From Mesaphorura yosii (lineage: Eukaryota; Arthropoda; Collembola; Poduromorpha; Tullbergiidae), in NCBI GenBank assembly GCA_009869945.1, contig WIXG01000228.1:62001-126000 (forward strand): 64,000 bases of DNA, read 5' to 3'. Shown here piece by piece: positions 52,196-64,000 of this stretch; the stretch's first letter is position 1; the number at the start of each line of letters is the position of its first letter. The notes under the pieces were generated by a model. It saw nothing but the letters and a program-made list of their open reading frames with translations, had not been told where the DNA came from and ran no database searches. The translations under genes were made by a program, and so were the position numbers.

Positions 52196-55170
52196 ATGAT
52201 GGATGGCAATGTTCTTGCCGTAGGTGAGCAGGAGACCCACGAGTACCAGGTAGTCACTTACTCGGACGGGTTCGATGGGGAGCAGTTGACTCAGGTGATT
52301 GACCAACAACAGGAGTACGCCGAGACCCAGCAGTACCACATCAAAGGAGTCGAAGGACAGCAGGACTTTCACCACCAGGAGACGCAGCAAGTCTACGTGG
52401 AGGGGCAAGAGTACCATGAGCAGGAGATGCAGGAGTACGTCGAAGGTCAGGAGCAAGTGTACCAACAGCACGTTGAGGAGTACCAGCACATTGAGGGACG
52501 GGAGTTCGTCGAGGGACAGGAACAAGAGTACCAGATTCACGTGGAGGATTGGCAAGCGTACGTCGTCACATCGGATGGGCAAGGTTATCAAGAGGACCAA
52601 GAAACTCAGGTGTACGAGGGGCAAGAGGCCGTTGAATTCTATCAAGATGGGGGCCAAGACGGCCAGCAGCAGCAAGGGACTCAGATCCTCGACGAGAACG
52701 CGATTCATGAGCTCATCGCCTTCCACTCTGTCGACGCGGATGGAAGCGTTATCGAGAATGCTGGTGGGGTGGAAGGAGTTCAGGAGGAGACAGCTGCTGC
52801 TGCTGTAGATGAGAAGCACGTTGACCGGGTCGTGGAGCACAGTGACCACGAGCACTACGTCGAAAACGCAGAGTCGACTGAGGAGGAGCAGGAAAACGCA
52901 GCACTAGCAGAGTTTACGACCAACTCCAATTCGAGTGCGTTGCAGATTCAAGAGGCCATCTTTAACCCAAACACAGGCACGCTGGAACCCATCACATCTG
53001 CTTCGACGATCCACTCCAACACGTTCACGGCTGCCAAGGCGAAGGTTGGACTCGGTGAGACGAGAAATTTGCGGCGAACGGCTCCTGTGAAGATTCAGAA
53101 GAAGGGGGGAGTACAAAATAGCCATGTGAGTCCAATTTCTGAGTAGTCGGTGATTGGTTGAAGTAGTTCACTCCAATTTCTCCTAACTCCAACTTCAATT
53201 TCAGGTAAAGTTCACGGTGGCTGGCGAGGGTGGACAGCAAATTAAGTCGCTGCAGGGATTGCTTCAAGTTGGTGGGAACACGATCACTCTGAGTGGGGAG
53301 TCGGGAAAGGTAAAAGAAGCGTCCAACTTATGAATAGAACAATTAATCATTACTGAATTCTGCAGCAGCAGGGTATTGTCGTCGCCCTATCATCCACCCC
53401 TGGGCAGAATCGTCTCCTAACGATTGCCGGAACGAGTCCAGCGAAAATCCTTCGTGCGCCCGCGCCCGTCCCAGACCAGCAGCAGGTGTCGAGCAGCAGC
53501 GCCAAACCGAGATACATGCTGAAGCAGGGCAACCTTCTCACTCCGATCTCGGCGGCGGTGGGGCAAAGTTTCGGAGCGACCAAGATTTATCAAATGCAGG
53601 GCAGTAGTGGAACGAATCAGGTACAGATCGACATTCTGCCTTTTAATGGCTGTTAGTTCCTTAAATATATTGTGAATCATGCATCTGAATTAAAGGTCCC
53701 GTACGTTCGCGTTGTGTCGAACAAGCCAGTTCCTACGAATAAGATCCCCATTGCACCGTCGAGACCGAAAACCGTGGCTCCAAGACCTCAGCCTGACGGG
53801 CAGACAATTGTCTCACTTCCTTCGGGGACTTTGGACATTCAAGGCTCTCGCATGGGAAACTTTGTCGTGCTGCCCAGCAATTACGTGGTGAGATTCTTAA
53901 AGGGAGTGAGGTGCTGAGACAAACGTTCTAAAACCTTTTATCTATTCACCATATGAAGAGCCAGCCAAACAGCATCCCCGTCCCCATCCGACCAGCCGAC
54001 TTCTCCACCTCAACGTCTTCCTACAACGGCGTGCTGGATAGCAGCAGCTTCTCATTGCTCGGTGGCTTCGAGCAAAATCTCGGCTCCCAATCGTCTGGAA
54101 ACTACGAATACTTCCGCTCCCTTCTCGAACCAAACGGAATTCGCCCGCGGAAGCCGTGCAACTGCACCAAATCTCAATGCCTGAAGCTGTACTGTGACTG
54201 TTTCGCGAACGGCGAGTTCTGTCATCTCTGCAACTGTACGAACTGTTTAAACAATCTGAACTACGAAGAGGAGCGGCAGAAAGTACGAAGTCTTTATTAA
54301 TGGGTACATGACTTAACTCAACTACTCAACCATTTTAATATGCTCGCAGGCAATAAAACTGACGCTGGAGCGGAATCCGGCTGCATTCAGGCCAAAGATC
54401 GGGAAGAGTCTGCAGACTGGCGAGGCGCACGAGCGGAAGCATAGCAAAGGCTGCAACTGCCGAAGATCGGGCTGCGTGAAGAACTACTGCGAATGCTACG
54501 AGGCCAAGATTTTCTGCTCGTCCATCTGCAAATGCAATGGCTGCAAGAACTGCATTGAGAACATCCCATCTGGGTTTCAAAACAATGTTGGGATGGATCG
54601 GCACTTCGGTGAGATGGGAATGGGTGTGGGTCAGTGAGTACTGCGCAAATATATATATCCAATATGGGAATGTGACTTGCAGCCGGAGCGACTGGTTCCA
54701 GAACCTCACACAGGCCTACCCTCGACGAATTAGCTGAGGCGGCTGGTACTGTTCGTGTCCAACAGCAGACACAAGATCGGAAAGCGCAAGACGTTTCTCC
54801 GCAGAACAATTTGGGGAACATGATCCCGCCTGTAATTTTGAGGTATGGAGATGTATTTGACTTGTTTAAGATTCGTGTACCGATCATAGATCATATCTAA
54901 TATCACTTCAATATCGTCGACTAAAATATCATAGCGTCACCGTGTCATTTTCATAAAGTAAATCTGACGTCTCTATTCTATCATAGGGCTGGTACGATCT
55001 CTAACGAAGTAATCACATCAGCTGTTGAGCTCCTTCTTGCGAAGGCCGAGACCGGGCAGAAGCAGAATCTCGGGGAGAGCGAGCTCGAGAGACGTGTGCT
55101 CGAGGAGTACAGCGAGTGTTTGGCGTGCATCGTAGAGCTCGGCACGACCGTCGGCAGCCACCACGAGTGA
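52196..55170 (+). CDS. LIN54: LIN54 / Mip120, DREAM-complex DNA-binding subunit
   Basis: Eight coding exons: 52196-53125, 53205-53309, 53366-53620, 53696-53887, 53959-54282, 54350-54608, 54683-54842 and 54987-55170. They join to 802 residues. The protein has two tesmin/TSO1 CXC domains, about residues 557-595 ([18 protein letters not shown]...) and 633-670 ([20 protein letters not shown]...), joined by the conserved NPAAFRPKI linker. The Tyr in KLYC (572) and KNYC (648) correspond to those that enter the minor groove at CHR sites. The C-terminal exon encodes the helical [11 protein letters not shown]...[13 protein letters not shown] region. Residues about 30-190 are Gln/Glu/Tyr/Val-rich repeats. 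It acts in the nucleus in the DREAM/MuvB complex, controlling cell-cycle and developmental genes. The start is the first of two adjacent ATGs, after a 5' intron; the second ATG at 52199 is equally possible. Confidence 0.96.
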
Positions 55171-55232
55171 TGATATACTGTAAATTAAGGTGAAAGAACA
55201 CAAGTAATTTGTTTATTTGATGGAGTAAATTC

Positions 55233-55238
55233 AATAAA
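55233..55238 (+). terminator. poly(A) signal for LIN54
   Basis: AATAAA, 63 bases after the LIN54 stop codon. Inferred from position. Confidence 0.6.
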
Positions 55239-55313
55239 TTAAATGTGATTCAAAATTACGAGATAAGGCGATTCAACATGTGAGTACACATAAAACAGAA
55301 GCGTATCAGCAAA

Positions 55314-55319
55314 TTTATT
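55314..55319 (-). terminator. poly(A) signal for Mad
   Basis: TTTATT (AATAAA on the Mad strand), 381 bases beyond the stop at 55700. Inferred from position. Confidence 0.45.
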
Positions 55320-55699
55320 CAGTTCTAGCCTTAGCCTATGGACAGACCATCGTTTACAGTTTAAGCATTTCATTTAAAACAAGAACTTATGTAAGTCTAC
55401 GTAGAGACGACAATTTTGAAGCCTCTTTCTCTATTCAAACGGCAAATTGCATTTGATCGCAGCTGAAGAAGCTTATTCTAAGTTATTGCATTTGACAGAC
55501 TTTTCAAGAAGCGTTTAGGAAGGCCTAACAAGTATTTCGTAATCTCTTTCATCTCATGGGTCTATATAATTAAAACAGAATCTCAAAATCCGCCTCGGAC
55601 GACAAAAGGAACTAGCAGCTGCAACAAACAGGCCTTGCAATATTTAATTTGGCTAAGGAAGTTGCAAAGCAAGACGTTTGGTTTGGCGGCGATTGCAGT

Positions 55700-63336
<7,637 letters not shown>

Positions 63337-64000
63337 TTAATTTATGCCACCGGCAACTTCCGCCATGACCTCGAGGCAATCGTTGAACGTGATGTCAAGT
63401 TCCATTTGTGCTTCGTCGATGAATGCTTCGGAGAAACCTTCCGAATAATCTGAATTCTCGGAATACGAGAATTCTTCCACTTCCGAAACTCCACTTGTTG
63501 ATACTTCCATTCCCGACTCTCCTCCTCTTGACTCTTCCACTCCAGCGTCGAGAATGGAAGAATACGGAAGTGGGACCGCTGAGTGGACGGGGTCACTCCC
63601 GACGCTGGATTCGATGGGTGACTGCTGCACGGGCGGAATTCCTCTGGACAACTACAAATTAAGGGCTCATAATTTCAATTTTTCCGGTGCACGAAATTAC
63701 ATCGATGTATTGGAATTGGTCAAAAAGTGCAACCAATTCGTCCAATCTTCTCTCCTGGAGATAGCCAGCCTGTAGCTTCCGTATATGGCGCAGCCGATGC
63801 AACAGACACACGAGGCTTTTTCGTTTCCAGTAACAAACAGAAAATTGAGTATTTCATTCTGAATTAAAATGTACAAATTAGGTGTGGTTAAAGAAAAGGC
63901 CACCGCTCTCATTGCAAGTTCGCAATTTTTTGCACTCACGCGACATGTTTCACAGTACACGATTGGCTTCTTTTTTGGGCGTCCAATGAAATAACTGCTA
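63337..64000 (-). CDS. 3' part of an unrecognised gene (runs off the window)
   Basis: Two exons are supported: 63940 to beyond 64000, ending at a strong GTGAGT donor in phase 0, and 63337-63651, starting at the TTTGTAG acceptor in phase 0 and reading 104 codons to a TAA. The upstream part encodes GRPKKKPIVYCETCR, which combines an AT-hook-like GRPKKKP with a CxxC pair, suggesting a DNA- or metal-binding segment. The last exon is Ser/Glu-rich and acidic (VEEFSYSENSDYSEGFSEAF), ending in DITFNDCLEVMAEVAGGIN. No family is recognised; an acidic tail after a basic nucleic-acid-binding part would suit a transcription regulator, but that is a guess. Confidence 0.5.

Larger units (their letters stand above)
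55171..55699. other. tail-to-tail region, LIN54 and Mad
   Basis: 3' untranslated sequence of two convergent genes; no coding sequence seen. The inferred poly(A) signals are only about 76 bases apart, so the transcripts may overlap slightly. Confidence 0.6.

Noticed and set aside
52136-52855. 239-codon minus-strand Leu/Val-rich frame
   Set aside because: Antisense of the Gln/Glu-rich LIN54 exon; the Leu/Val runs are the complement of CAG/GAG-type codons.
54335-54887. Minus-strand Cys/Ser/Ala-rich frames of 124 and 166 codons
   Set aside because: Antisense of the LIN54 CXC exons.

Overview
This is animal nuclear DNA, most likely from an arthropod. It is AT-rich, its genes have GT-AG introns (many only 70-100 bases, some many kilobases), coding exons are sparse and there are no operons. 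A chitin-deacetylase-like cuticle protein, and a Smad with close resemblance (from memory) to insect Mad, point to a pancrustacean or related arthropod. The species cannot be named from sequence alone.

Layout, left to right. 1-4.1 kb: no convincing gene, one C-rich coding-like island at 1.33-1.56 kb. 4.1-6.4 kb: a divergent pair, intronless NECAP (-) and three-exon NDUFC2 (+). 7.0-10.5 kb: a nine-exon chitin-deacetylase-like gene (-), convergent with NDUFC2. 12.2-46.7 kb: a very large minus-strand gene for an MTUS/ATIP-type microtubule-associated coiled-coil protein. Its five 3' exons are compact (12.2-13.5 kb). Four alternative first coding exons (about 46.7, 25.8, 23.3 and 15.1 kb) and at least two further internal exons feed into the same tail; all end in the codon phase the common exon needs. 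Its giant 5' intron holds a head-to-head pair of tRNA-Gln(TTG) genes at 42 kb and a 1.1 kb inverted-repeat-bounded insertion with a tandem repeat at 35.2-36.4 kb.

49.5-51.2 kb: a two-exon Tudor-domain gene (-), divergent from LIN54/Mip120 (+, 52.2-55.2 kb), the CXC-domain DNA-binding subunit of the DREAM/MuvB complex. 55.7-59.2 kb: Mad/Smad1/5 (-), tail-to-tail with LIN54. 59.2-63.3 kb: upstream sequence with nothing recognised. 63.3 kb to the window end: the 3' part of an unrecognised minus-strand gene.

The genes do not form one pathway. Points of interest are the multi-promoter architecture of the MTUS-like gene, loss of metal ligands in the deacetylase, and a divergent Tudor/LIN54 control region that carries sites resembling LIN54's own target element. 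Exon boundaries were derived by hand from splice consensus and reading-phase continuity; for each multi-exon gene the joined coding length is a multiple of three with no internal stop.
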